Translations under genes and position numbers: made by a program
Shown here: in pieces, positions 56,507-64,000 of the stretch
How the letters are laid out: every line of letters begins with the position of its first letter
How positions within the stretch are numbered: position 1 is the first letter of the stretch
NCBI GenBank assembly: GCA_001560895.1
Contig: CP014326.1
Location: 1,996,001-2,060,000 of the forward strand
Reading direction: 5' to 3'
DNA length: 64,000 nt
Origin: Streptococcus mitis
GTDB lineage: Bacteria > Bacillota > Bacilli > Lactobacillales > Streptococcaceae
The notes under the pieces: model-generated
Databases searched by the model: none
What the model was told of the DNA's origin: nothing
What the model saw: only the letters and a program-made list of their open reading frames with translations

Positions 56507-57367
56507 TTACTTTTCTTGTGCTAATGTTTTAAAATCTTTGTCTAAGATGGGTTTCACTTCTAATTGATTGGCATCTAGTTGGTGGTAAGATGCTGATGGT
56601 AGTGACTCTAGGAATTTTGCATAGTTCAAGCGGGCAATGGCTTCATAGTCTTCTGGTTTAGAGCCGTCTCCTGTGATTTGCACCAAGTCAATCTCCCATT
56701 GGACTTCCTTATCCACCAATTGCTCAATATAGGCTGCAGGCACAAATGGTTCTCTCGGTAAAACAGTCTTGACCCCTTGAGCCAGATGGTAAACACCGTG
56801 CACTTGGTCTTCTCCATCCTGATAGAAGGAAACTCTTGCGAAGTAGGCATCTGTCTCTTGAACCGCACGCACACGCGCTTCAAACTGAACCAAGCCGTCT
56901 TCCTCTAAAAAGCTTTTCAAGTCCTCACGACTAAAGAAAACAGGATTAAAAATTCCTTGACAAATCGTAAAGCGAGCTGCAGTGTCTGCTAGATAGGCTT
57001 GAATACTTGCTTGGAAATAAGCTTCAAAATCAAAACCATCTAGTCCTTCAATCTCAGTTCCTGTATAAGCAAGCAGAGCATCTAAAAATGACTTGATAAT
57101 CTGCCAGTCTGTCTTCGTTAGTAGGTCAGGAAGATCGACACGGTAAGCCTTTTGATTATCAGCATAACTGACCTTAAAAAGAAATTGTGATTGCCCCACT
57201 ATCGCACACTCGATATACTCCAGACGGTTAAGAGGCTGACGGAGATAGACGGCATCATAGCTATGTGACTCCAAACCATCTACCAAGGCCAAGATAGACT
57301 TAGCAGTCAAAATTTCCTGTTCTCCTAAAATGCTCTGTTTATTTGGAATAAAAAATGTTTTCGTCAT
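56507..57367 (-). CDS. DUF4299 family protein
   Basis: 286 residues, soluble, not recognised beyond the streptococcal DUF4299 family. The frame extends 51 codons further upstream, but AAGGAG 7 bp before ATG 57367 (MTKTFFIPN) decides the start. A TATACT-like -10 lies at 57398-57403. No catalytic motif seen. Confidence 0.75.
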   Translation of the reverse strand: MTKTFFIPNKQSILGEQEILTAKSILALVDGLESHSYDAVYLRQPLNRLEYIECAIVGQSQFLFKVSYADNQKAYRVDLPDLLTKTDWQIIKSFLDALLAYTGTEIEGLDGFDFEAYFQASIQAYLADTAARFTICQGIFNPVFFSREDLKSFLEEDGLVQFEARVRAVQETDAYFARVSFYQDGEDQVHGVYHLAQGVKTVLPREPFVPAAYIEQLVDKEVQWEIDLVQITGDGSKPEDYEAIARLNYAKFLESLPSASYHQLDANQLEVKPILDKDFKTLAQEK

Positions 57368-57460
57368 AACTGGACTCCTTTGAAATCGTTTACATATAGT
57401 ATACCCTATTTTTCTGAAAGATACAGAAATAAACTTTAGATTTTTGAGTAAAAAGCATAG

Positions 57461-57484
57461 AAAAACAGCCCCTAAGGACTGTTT
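57461..57484 (-). terminator. Terminator of trhO
   Basis: AAACAG (57463-57468) / CTGTTT (57479-57484), extended by CC/GG inside, with U-run on the minus strand. Confidence 0.8.
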
Positions 57485-57488
57485 AATC

Positions 57489-58475
57489 TTATACAGTAGC
57501 TGCTTGATCCAAGCTTTCACCGATAGCGGCTAGGCGCTCAATCACTTCAGCTTGTGTCAATTCATTTTCTGAAACATAGCGGTTACGTGGGTGAACACGG
57601 CACTCGTGTGAGCATCCACGAAGGTACTTGTCTTCATTTTCTTCTGATGTCAAGATACGACGGTTACAGAATGGATTTCCACAGTTGACATAACGTTCAC
57701 ATGGTGTTCCATCAAACCAGTCTTTCCCTACGATGGTTGGGTTGACATGGTTAACATCTACGGCGATACGCTCGTCAAAGACATACATTTTCCCATCCCA
57801 AAGCTCACCTTGAACTTCTGGGTCTTTACCGTAAGTTGCGATTCCTCCGTGCAATTGGCCAACATCTTTGTAGCCTTCACGGACCATCCAGCCTGAGAAT
57901 TTCTCACAGCGAACGCCACCTGTACAGTAAACCACGACACGCTTGTCCATGAATTTTTCTTTGTTATCACGAACCCACTGTGGCAACTCACGGAAGTTGC
58001 GGATATCTGGGCGGATAGCCCCACGGAAATGTCCTAGGTCGTACTCGTAATCGTTACGTGTGTCAAGGACAACCGTATCTTCGTCAAGAAGGGCTTCTTT
58101 GAACTCTTTTGGAGACAAGTAAGCACCTGTTGTTTCAAGTGGGTTGATGTCATTGTCAAAGTCGTTATCTTCCAAACCAAGGTGGACAATTTCCTTTTTA
58201 TAGCGAACAAACATCTTCTTGAAGGCTTGTTCACTTTCTTCGTCAATCTTGAACCAGAGGTTTTCCATACCTGGGAGGCTGTGAACGTAGTCCATGTATT
58301 TTTGAGTTGTTTCATAGTCACCTGAAACTGTTCCGTTAATTCCCTCGTCAGCGACTAGGATACGGCCTTTAAGGCCGATTGATTTACAGAAAGCCAAGTG
58401 ATCTGCAGCAAATTGCTCTGCATTTTCAATTGGAGTATAAAGGTAGTAAAGTAAGACACGAATATCTTTTGCCAT
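57489..58475 (-). CDS. trhO: tRNA uridine(34) hydroxylase TrhO
   Basis: 328 residues (YceA/YbfQ). N-terminal UPF0176 domain, rhodanese domain with YCTGGVRC (Cys184, Cys190), and a C-terminal zinc-like cysteine cluster ([20 protein letters not shown]). It makes 5-hydroxyuridine at the tRNA wobble position, the first step to cmo5U/mo5U. Confidence 0.92.
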   Translation of the reverse strand: MAKDIRVLLYYLYTPIENAEQFAADHLAFCKSIGLKGRILVADEGINGTVSGDYETTQKYMDYVHSLPGMENLWFKIDEESEQAFKKMFVRYKKEIVHLGLEDNDFDNDINPLETTGAYLSPKEFKEALLDEDTVVLDTRNDYEYDLGHFRGAIRPDIRNFRELPQWVRDNKEKFMDKRVVVYCTGGVRCEKFSGWMVREGYKDVGQLHGGIATYGKDPEVQGELWDGKMYVFDERIAVDVNHVNPTIVGKDWFDGTPCERYVNCGNPFCNRRILTSEENEDKYLRGCSHECRVHPRNRYVSENELTQAEVIERLAAIGESLDQAATV

Positions 58476-58531
58476 AAGATTTGTTCTCTTTTCTATTCTT
58501 AAATTTTCAGAATTTTTTATCTAACTATACT

Positions 58532-58560
58532 AGTATACCTGCTTAAGAAAACGAATGCAA
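58532..58560 (-). promoter_or_regulatory. trhO promoter
   Basis: Minus strand TTGCAT (58555-58560), 17-bp spacer, TATACT (58532-58537). Confidence 0.65.
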
Positions 58561-58606
58561 TTTATTTGACTGGAAATTTTAGAAGGTGGCCTGTCCCTGC
58601 ACTTCA

Positions 58607-58903
58607 TCAGTAACCATAGCGAATCGCCGACAATTCTCTCAATTTTTTGATTTGCTCAGCTTGACTTTCTGACAAAGTCAGCTTATTGTCAATCAACACA
58701 CGTGAGATGTCAACATTCATTTGACTCAAAATAAATGGAGTCGAGGTCCCATCGTCCTTTAATCGTCTTTTATAAATCACTAATTGATTTTTCAAGGGGG
58801 TCAATTGAGGCGCATCCTTTATATCTTCCAATAGATGATTTATAATCGTCATTGCTTCACAACGTCTTTCGCTTCCTCCAGCAAACCATTTTAATGGTGT
58901 CAT
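58607..58903 (-). CDS. Bacteriocin immunity protein (enterocin A immunity family)
   Basis: 98 residues. WFAGGSERR at the start, a helical bundle and the closing LRELSAIRYGY are the pattern of streptococcal EntA_Immun-type immunity proteins, which block a class II bacteriocin at the membrane inside the cell. AGGAGG lies 9 bp before ATG 58903; ATG 58909 is too close to it. No bacteriocin gene adjoins, so it is an orphan immunity gene. Confidence 0.8.
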   Translation of the reverse strand: MTPLKWFAGGSERRCEAMTIINHLLEDIKDAPQLTPLKNQLVIYKRRLKDDGTSTPFILSQMNVDISRVLIDNKLTLSESQAEQIKKLRELSAIRYGY

Positions 58904-58972
58904 TGTCATTTTCCTCCTGAAATTCACTTAATAAATTGAAAAACGATCATTCCTAACGCTCGTGCCAGTATT

Positions 58973-59659
58973 TTACCACACCCTATGTAAAAAAGTCAGC
59001 AAAAATGGTAATGTCGCGAAAATATTATTAATCACATGCACCGCATAGGAAGGATAAATGCTCTTGGTATAGCGGGTCAAACTAGCAAAGATGATGCCAG
59101 ATGTTGCAAAGACGAAGATATCTAACAAACTAGGCAGGCTTGAAAAATGAGGAAGAGCAAATAAAATTGACGGAAGAAGCAAATCAAGGCCAAATCTCGA
59201 ATGCTTAAAAAAGGCGTGTTGCAGCAATCCTCTATAGATTAGCTCTTCCATAAGTGGAGTCAGAAAGAACAAAGTTATATAGATACCTAGCTCAGCAAAG
59301 TTGGTCCCACTATAACCGATCAATACAGCCCAACCTTCAGCAGTTGACTGAACATGTTTAGCTGTCTGAACGTTAAAAGAAATCTGGAGCACTACCACTA
59401 ATACTGTCAAAATCGAATACCAAAGCCATTTTTTTCTTGGAATGTGAAAGAGATAACCATGACCTGTCTTAACCAGAATCCAAATCATGACTCCGCTAAA
59501 TAGCAAACTCAAGAGATTTTGAATCCAGACGAAATTGCCAATCTGGGAAGAAAATTGCCAATAATTTTGAACAATAAGCGTCAGCTGAGAAAGACCAAAT
59601 ACAAAAAATAGATAAGACAAGACTGCACTTATTTTGAAGAGAAGCTGATACTTTTTCAT
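58973..59659 (-). CDS. CPBP-family membrane protein (PncO-like)
   Basis: 228 residues, about seven helices. CPBP motifs MEELIYRGLLQH, FALPHFSS and HVINNIFA. AAAGGAGG precedes the start. It and the downstream immunity gene form a two-gene unit behind a BlpR/ComE-like direct repeat, so it likely belongs to bacteriocin self-protection. Confidence 0.85.
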   Translation of the reverse strand: MKKYQLLFKISAVLSYLFFVFGLSQLTLIVQNYWQFSSQIGNFVWIQNLLSLLFSGVMIWILVKTGHGYLFHIPRKKWLWYSILTVLVVVLQISFNVQTAKHVQSTAEGWAVLIGYSGTNFAELGIYITLFFLTPLMEELIYRGLLQHAFFKHSRFGLDLLLPSILFALPHFSSLPSLLDIFVFATSGIIFASLTRYTKSIYPSYAVHVINNIFATLPFLLTFLHRVW

Positions 59660-59691
59660 GTGATCCTCCTTTGTAAACCCGGAACATCCCT

Positions 59692-59759
59692 AATATAAAC
59701 CATATTTCCCCAAATTCTTACTCTAAATCTTAAATAGTGCTTAAGATTTCCTGAATGGT
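59692..59759 (-). promoter_or_regulatory. BlpR/ComE-like direct repeat and promoter
   Basis: Minus strand ACCATTCAGGA (59749-59759) and ACTATTTAAGA (59728-59738): 8 of 11 bases shared, 21 bp apart, two helical turns. The -10 TATATT is at 59692-59697, 30 bp beyond the second repeat, with no -35. This is the layout of response-regulator-activated bacteriocin promoters in pneumococci. Confidence 0.6.
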
Positions 59760-59803
59760 TAAAATAAGGGAAATGAGGAAACAGGAATATCTATGTCTTT
59801 ATT

Positions 59804-59851
59804 TCAAAAAATCACTGCCTTCCCCAAATAAACCTGAGGAAAACAGTGATT
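59804..59851 (-). terminator. Terminator of the sugar-binding lipoprotein gene
   Basis: AATCACTG (59810-59817) / CAGTGATT (59844-59851), with extra inner pairs (TTCC/GGAA), then a run of T on the minus strand. Confidence 0.8.
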
Positions 59852-59894
59852 CAGTTTTTAGGAATTAGGAATGAATACACGAAATCAATTGATC

Positions 59895-61376
59895 TTATGA
59901 TTTTTTGTTTTTCAAGAATTCATCGTATTGTTTTTGCATTTCGTTCAATACTTTATCGTAGGCACCTTCAGATTTCAATTTTTCCATTAATTCTGGAATA
60001 GCTTTATCTGGGTCTACAGTACCAGTGTTGATAGCTGTATCGAATTGTTGCATTGTGTTAGAGATAGCTGAGATTTCAGATTTCACATTGTCAGTGTTAA
60101 AGATGAATCCAAGCGCTGGAGATTCTTTAGCTTCTGCCAATTGTTTCTTAGAATCTGCAATTTGTTGATCTGTAACGTTTTCGTTGATGTAAAGGATCCA
60201 GTTGTTACCAGTGTTCCATCCACCCATGTGAGTGTTTCCTTTGTAGCCATCAAGGACACGAACACGGTTTTCTTTACCTTCAATTTTTTCCCAGTTCTTG
60301 CCTTCTGGACCATATACAAGACCATTCAAGAGTTCTGGGTTAGTGTTCAATAGGTTCAACACTTCCATTGATTTTTCTTTGTTCTTAGAGTTGTTTGAGA
60401 TAACAAAGTTAGCAACTTGTGTTGTTTGGTTTTTCTTGATGAAGTTAGTGATTGGTTTGATTTGGATATCTTTGTTCGCAACACGTGAAAGCAAGCTATT
60501 ACCGTAGTCAGCTGGTCCTACTGTTTCTTCACGAACGAACCAAGTATCTTGTTGAAGGTCAAATGAAGTATCGCTTGTTGCTACGTCTTTTGGAATGTAT
60601 CCAGCTTCATAGAATTTGTGAAGAGTCTTCAAGTGTTCTTTGAAACGAGGTACTTCGTAACGGTTTACAATCTTAGTAGTGTCTCCTTCAAGGTCGATAA
60701 CGAAAGGAAGTCCATTTGGAACTGGGTAGTCAAAGTTATCAGATGGGATGAAGTTCTTAGTAACCGCAAATGGCACTACATCTGGAGCTTTTTCTTTGAT
60801 TTGTTTCAAGACTGGTTCAAGTGTTTCATATGAAGTGACACCTGAAATATCGATACCGTATTTAGCAAGAAGCGTTCCGTTGAAGGCGAAGTTTTGAGAT
60901 GATGCAACGTTGGCTGCAACTGGAACTGCGTAAATTTTACCGTTAATGCTGTTACCTTTGATGTAAGCTGGGTCAAGTGCTTTGTAAAGTTCTGCCCCTT
61001 CTTTCTTATACAAGTCAGTCAAGTCAGCATAGGCACCTTTTTGAGCATTTACAACATAGTTAGATGCAAAGGCGATATCGTAGTTTTCACCAGATGATGT
61101 GATAACTGACATTTTCTTATCATAGTCACCCCATCCAAGATATTGGATATCCAATTTAGCACCAACTTTTTCACCGATGATTTTGTTGGCATTTTCTAGC
61201 AATTCATCCAAGTTATCTGGTTTGTCACCGATTTGGTACATTTTGATAACAGTCTTATCACCTGAAGCTGAGTCAGCAGCTTTCTTGTTACCTGAAAGGT
61301 TTCCACAAGCAGCGAGACCAGCAGCCAAAGCGACTACGCTAGCAGATGCAAAAGCATATTTTTTCCAGTTTTTCAT
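59895..61376 (-). CDS. Sugar ABC transporter substrate-binding lipoprotein (LplA-like)
   Basis: 493 residues. Lipobox LAAC with lipid Cys at residue 24; family 1 extracellular binding domain. LplA-type proteins bind large or aromatic glycosides; the ligand is unknown. Last gene of the lplB-lplC-lplA-like operon. No ATPase gene is present, so it must share one (such as an MsmK-type ATPase). Confidence 0.88.
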   Translation of the reverse strand: MKNWKKYAFASASVVALAAGLAACGNLSGNKKAADSASGDKTVIKMYQIGDKPDNLDELLENANKIIGEKVGAKLDIQYLGWGDYDKKMSVITSSGENYDIAFASNYVVNAQKGAYADLTDLYKKEGAELYKALDPAYIKGNSINGKIYAVPVAANVASSQNFAFNGTLLAKYGIDISGVTSYETLEPVLKQIKEKAPDVVPFAVTKNFIPSDNFDYPVPNGLPFVIDLEGDTTKIVNRYEVPRFKEHLKTLHKFYEAGYIPKDVATSDTSFDLQQDTWFVREETVGPADYGNSLLSRVANKDIQIKPITNFIKKNQTTQVANFVISNNSKNKEKSMEVLNLLNTNPELLNGLVYGPEGKNWEKIEGKENRVRVLDGYKGNTHMGGWNTGNNWILYINENVTDQQIADSKKQLAEAKESPALGFIFNTDNVKSEISAISNTMQQFDTAINTGTVDPDKAIPELMEKLKSEGAYDKVLNEMQKQYDEFLKNKKS

Positions 61377-61428
61377 GACAAAAACTCCTTTTTTTTATTT
61401 TTAAACTTATAAACAATGTAATGATCTT

Positions 61429-61448
61429 AACTTCACGCAAGGGAAGTT
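61429..61448 (-). repeat. Intercistronic hairpin before the lipoprotein gene
   Basis: AACTTC (61429-61434) / GAAGTT (61443-61448). Lies between the permease and lipoprotein genes and may protect the lipoprotein mRNA end. Confidence 0.4.
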
Positions 61449-61480
61449 TGGAAATGAGAAATGATTTTTCTCAACAAGCA

Positions 61481-62404
61481 CTATTCTTTCACACCACCGA
61501 TAGTCAAACCTTTTACAAAGTAGCGTTGGAAGAATGGATACAAAATCGCGATTGGAAGTGTTGCAACCACAACCATGGCCATACGTCCTGTTTCTTTTGG
61601 AAGAGCAACTCCCAGTTGACCAGACAGGCCGACTGCTTTGGCGATGTAGTCCATATTTTGTTGGATTTGCATGAGCAAATATTGCAATGGATACAAGTTG
61701 TCACTCTTGATATAAAGAAGGGCGTTGAACCAGTCATTCCAGAAACCAAGAGCTGTCAAGAGCGTGATGGTTGCGATACCTGGTAGTGACAATGGCAAAC
61801 AGATTTGGAAGAAGATCCGGGCCTCACTAGCACCATCGATACGAGCGGATTCTAGAATAGCTTCTGGAATGGTCTTCTTGAAGAAGGAACGCATCAAGAT
61901 GATGTTAAATGGTGAGAGAAGCATTGGAACAATCAAGGCCCAAACTGTATCACCAAGTTGAAGTAAACGAGTCACCACGATATAGCCCGGTACCAAACCA
62001 GCGTTAAACAACATACTAAGAAGGGCAAAAATCGTAAAGAATCTGCGATACTTAAAGGTTGTCCGTGAAATAGCGTAGGCATAAGTTGTTGTGATAAAAA
62101 CGTTTGTGATAGTTCCCACCACTGTTACAAAGACTGAGATGAAGAGGGCTTGTAGGATTTTATCCTTAAACTGTGCCAAAAATTCAAAACCATCTAATCC
62201 AAATTGGGATGGGAAGAAGCTATATCCATTTTGGAGGATGCTCTTTTCATCTGTCACCGAAATAACAATAACGAATACGAAGGGTAGGATACAAGAGAGG
62301 GCGATCAAACCAGAAATGGTACTGAAGAAGATATCTGCTTTCTTACTGAAGGAGTGAATGCCGACATTATCAATTTTTTCTTTTTTAATTTTCTTTTCTG
62401 CCAT
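61481..62404 (-). CDS. Carbohydrate ABC permease, LplC/AmyC-type
   Basis: 307 residues, six helices. EAA motif ESARIDGASEARIFFQICLP. AGGAGGAG precedes ATG 62404; an upstream in-frame start (62455) would overlap the other permease. Second permease of the operon. Confidence 0.9.
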   Translation of the reverse strand: MAEKKIKKEKIDNVGIHSFSKKADIFFSTISGLIALSCILPFVFVIVISVTDEKSILQNGYSFFPSQFGLDGFEFLAQFKDKILQALFISVFVTVVGTITNVFITTTYAYAISRTTFKYRRFFTIFALLSMLFNAGLVPGYIVVTRLLQLGDTVWALIVPMLLSPFNIILMRSFFKKTIPEAILESARIDGASEARIFFQICLPLSLPGIATITLLTALGFWNDWFNALLYIKSDNLYPLQYLLMQIQQNMDYIAKAVGLSGQLGVALPKETGRMAMVVVATLPIAILYPFFQRYFVKGLTIGGVKE

Positions 62405-62417
62405 ATTCTCCTCCTTT

Positions 62418-63347
62418 CTAGAACAAGGCTGAGTTTGAATCAACTCGTCTTGCAAGTAAGTTTGATAGGATAACCAAAAGCAAACCGACTACTGATTGGT
62501 AGAGACCTGCCGCTGAAGCCATCCCGATATCCGCTGTCTGAGTCAAACCGTTATAAACATATACGTCCAAGACGTTGGTTACGTTATAAAGCTGACCAGC
62601 ATTGTGGGGGATTTGATAGAAGAGACCAAAGTCTGCCCGGAAGATATTTCCGACTGCCAGGATGGTCAATACGGTTACCAATGGTGTCAACTGCGGAATG
62701 GTTACATTGCGAATTCGTTGCCATTTGCTGGCTCCATCCACTGTCGCTGCTTCGTAGTAGGTTGGATCAATTCCCATGATTGTCGCATAGTACATGACAC
62801 TGCTATATCCAAAACCTTTCCAAATACCTAGGAAAAGTAGGAGATATGGCCAGATACCTAAGTCAGCGTAGAAATTGATTTCCTTCATTCCGATAGACTC
62901 TAGGAAATGGTTGAACACCCCTTTATCAATGTTTAGGAAGGCATCTGTAAAGAAACTGATGATAACCCAAGACAAGAAGTAAGGGAACAACATAGAAGTT
63001 TGGAAAATCTTCACCATTCTCTTAGAACGAAGTTCACTGAGGATAATGGCAATCCCTACTGATACAATCAAACCGATAAAGATAAAGCCGAGATTGTAGA
63101 GGACAGTATTTCGTGTGATAATAAAGGCGTCTTTTGAACTAAATAAGAATCTGAAATTATCGAGTCCGACCCATTTACTATTCATGATACTATCTATGAA
63201 ACCATTACTGGTCATGTGGTAGTCTTTGAAGGCAACCACGTTCCCAAATACTGGAATGTAGAAGAATAGAATTAACCAGAGCGCCCCTGGCAAAACCATC
63301 AAGAGAAAGATCCAGTTATCTCTCAAGGTTTTTGAAAACTTATTCAT
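62418..63347 (-). CDS. Carbohydrate ABC permease, LplB-type
   Basis: 309 residues, six helices. EAA loop YEAATVDGASKWQRIRNVTIP. It is the first gene of the operon, under a cre-overlapped promoter. Confidence 0.9.
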   Translation of the reverse strand: MNKFSKTLRDNWIFLLMVLPGALWLILFFYIPVFGNVVAFKDYHMTSNGFIDSIMNSKWVGLDNFRFLFSSKDAFIITRNTVLYNLGFIFIGLIVSVGIAIILSELRSKRMVKIFQTSMLFPYFLSWVIISFFTDAFLNIDKGVFNHFLESIGMKEINFYADLGIWPYLLLFLGIWKGFGYSSVMYYATIMGIDPTYYEAATVDGASKWQRIRNVTIPQLTPLVTVLTILAVGNIFRADFGLFYQIPHNAGQLYNVTNVLDVYVYNGLTQTADIGMASAAGLYQSVVGLLLVILSNLLARRVDSNSALF

Positions 63348-63400
63348 AATTTCCTCCCTTTTTTATTTTGATACCCATCTAAAAATTCCTTTTTAGACTT

Positions 63401-63415
63401 TTGATAACGATTACA
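63401..63415. promoter_or_regulatory. cre-like site over the lplB start of transcription
   Basis: TTGATAACGATTACA: fits the WTGNAARCGNWWWCA consensus with one mismatch. It lies just downstream of the -10 at 63421-63426, about at +1, where CcpA would block transcription. Confidence 0.65.
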
Positions 63416-63420
63416 TTATT

Positions 63421-63449
63421 AGTATACTCCTATTTGAAGGTTAGGTTAA
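63421..63449 (-). promoter_or_regulatory. Promoter of the sugar transporter operon
   Basis: Minus strand TTAACC (63444-63449), 17-bp spacer, TATACT (63421-63426). Confidence 0.5.
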
Positions 63450-63463
63450 ACTACTAATTATAG

Positions 63464-63494
63464 AAAAAACTCCACAAATTATTTTATGTGGAGT
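63464..63494 (-). terminator. Terminator of the hexosaminidase-like gene
   Basis: ACTCCACA (63469-63476) / TGTGGAGT (63487-63494), then TTTTTT on the minus strand. Confidence 0.88.
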
Positions 63495-63511
63495 ACTTTT
63501 GAAGAAAGGAA

Positions 63512-63527
63512 TGTTTCACGAGAAACA
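63512..63527. other. parS-like ParB binding site
   Basis: TGTTTCACGAGAAACA differs from the Firmicutes parS consensus TGTTTCACGTGAAACA at one central base. It is intergenic, just 3' of the hexosaminidase-like gene. A hairpin reading is possible but the sequence has no T-run. Confidence 0.6.
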
Positions 63528-63554
63528 CTCTGCATAAGCCACAGTATTCTTGTT

Positions 63555-64000
63555 CTAAGTCGTGTAAATCGTTGAGGCTGTCGCGATGGTATGCCACTGG
63601 TTGGCTGTTGTAGCTGCGAAATCCTTATCTGCGTAGAAGTCAGTAAATGGCAGGATTTCCACTTCTAACTCGTCAATACGGTCAAGCTGACCTGCCAGAT
63701 AAGCCTCAATACGACTTTCTGCTCGCTTGATGCGTTGCAAGAGTCCGCCCATACGGATGTCAACTGTATCCAAGCCAAAGACCTTGTTTTCTTTCAGCCA
63801 TTGGTGGCTAAAGAGAGCATGGAAGTGTTCGATTTGGCTTCTGAGTTCTGGTAATTCTTGTCTTGCGATTTCTTGCAGATTGTCCTTATCATCCGTTTGG
63901 TAAGCCTGACGAATGCGTCGTCCCACATCGACTTTGCTACTTAAAATATGGTTCAACTGGGCCTGAGTTTCAAAAAGATAGGCATAGTTTCCAGCTTTTT
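63555..64000 (-). CDS. C-terminal end of a probable GH20-type beta-N-acetylhexosaminidase
   Basis: About 148 C-terminal residues; the frame is open past position 64000. Mostly helical (RIRQAYQTDDKD, GGLLQRIKRAESRIEAYLAG), ending ATASTIYTT. It resembles, from memory, the C-terminal region of streptococcal cytoplasmic GH20 hexosaminidases beside this transporter. No catalytic part is in view, so the call is tentative. Confidence 0.5.
   Translation of the reverse strand, partial: KAGNYAYLFETQAQLNHILSSKVDVGRRIRQAYQTDDKDNLQEIARQELPELRSQIEHFHALFSHQWLKENKVFGLDTVDIRMGGLLQRIKRAESRIEAYLAGQLDRIDELEVEILPFTDFYADKDFAATTANQWHTIATASTIYTT

Overview
The window reads as a low-GC Gram-positive chromosome of the Streptococcus mitis group (S. 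pneumoniae, S. pseudopneumoniae or S. mitis). Evidence: gene content and order match, from memory, the pneumococcal chromosome running in reverse from uvrA down to the SP_0090 region. BOX elements are present, promoters are often extended -10 (TGnTATAAT), and RRNPP peptide-signalling genes occur. Two things argue against a typical encapsulated pneumococcus: no riboflavin operon lies between mutL and ruvA, and no pspA lies beside mnmA. I worked from memory of those genomes without any search.

Layout. 1-9 kb: uvrA (cut by the window edge), corA and two small genes, an S66 peptidase, a SemiSWEET, then the repair cluster mutL-ruvA-tag. 9-15 kb: a LytTR/DUF3021 pair, nrdI, and a YesL-YesM-YesN-type two-component cluster. 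15-21 kb: methionine uptake (metQ, M20 peptidase, metN, metI) with a MET-box-like operator, an amino-acid binding lipoprotein, and azlCD. 21-26.5 kb: an HdeD-like gene, a TetR regulator broken by a 58-bp tandem duplication, an MFS exporter, a CPBP protein, a double-glycine peptide, an unannotated 25-codon SHP pheromone gene and its Rgg regulator. 26.6-36.5 kb: tRNA-modification and RNA-decay housekeeping genes (tsaD-rimI-tsaB, rpoY-rnjA, mnmG, nudix, mnmA) with an IS3-family element in the rnjA terminator. 36.5-44.4 kb: a bacteriocin island (C39-peptidase ABC exporter, accessory proteins, two peptides sharing one leader, membrane proteins). Upstream of it lie a PlcR/TprA-like regulator and an unannotated 47-residue Phr/PapR-like peptide gene. 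44.5-51.9 kb: a LysM protein, serine dehydratase, a HAD phosphatase, a second identical IS copy, a CapD-like epimerase/dehydratase and a glycosyltransferase. 52-56.4 kb: an MFS transporter, then a PadR-DUF1700-DUF4097-DUF6574 envelope operon. 56.5-64 kb: DUF4299, trhO, an orphan immunity/CPBP pair behind a BlpR/ComE-like direct repeat, a sugar ABC transporter with a cre site, a parS-like site and the 3' part of a probable hexosaminidase gene.

The main novelty candidates are peptide-signalling circuits. (1) The Rgg/SHP system has two mirror-image boxes, each exactly 23 bp from the -10 of one of two divergent promoters. (2) The PlcR/TprA-like regulator has a small secreted-peptide gene with a perfect consensus promoter directly upstream of the bacteriocin exporter. 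A second theme is mobile DNA in terminators: both full IS copies sit inside intrinsic terminator hairpins, and the IS carries its own 16-bp terminator-like hairpin at its left end. A 59-bp remnant of that end sits downstream of the PlcR/TprA-like regulator gene.
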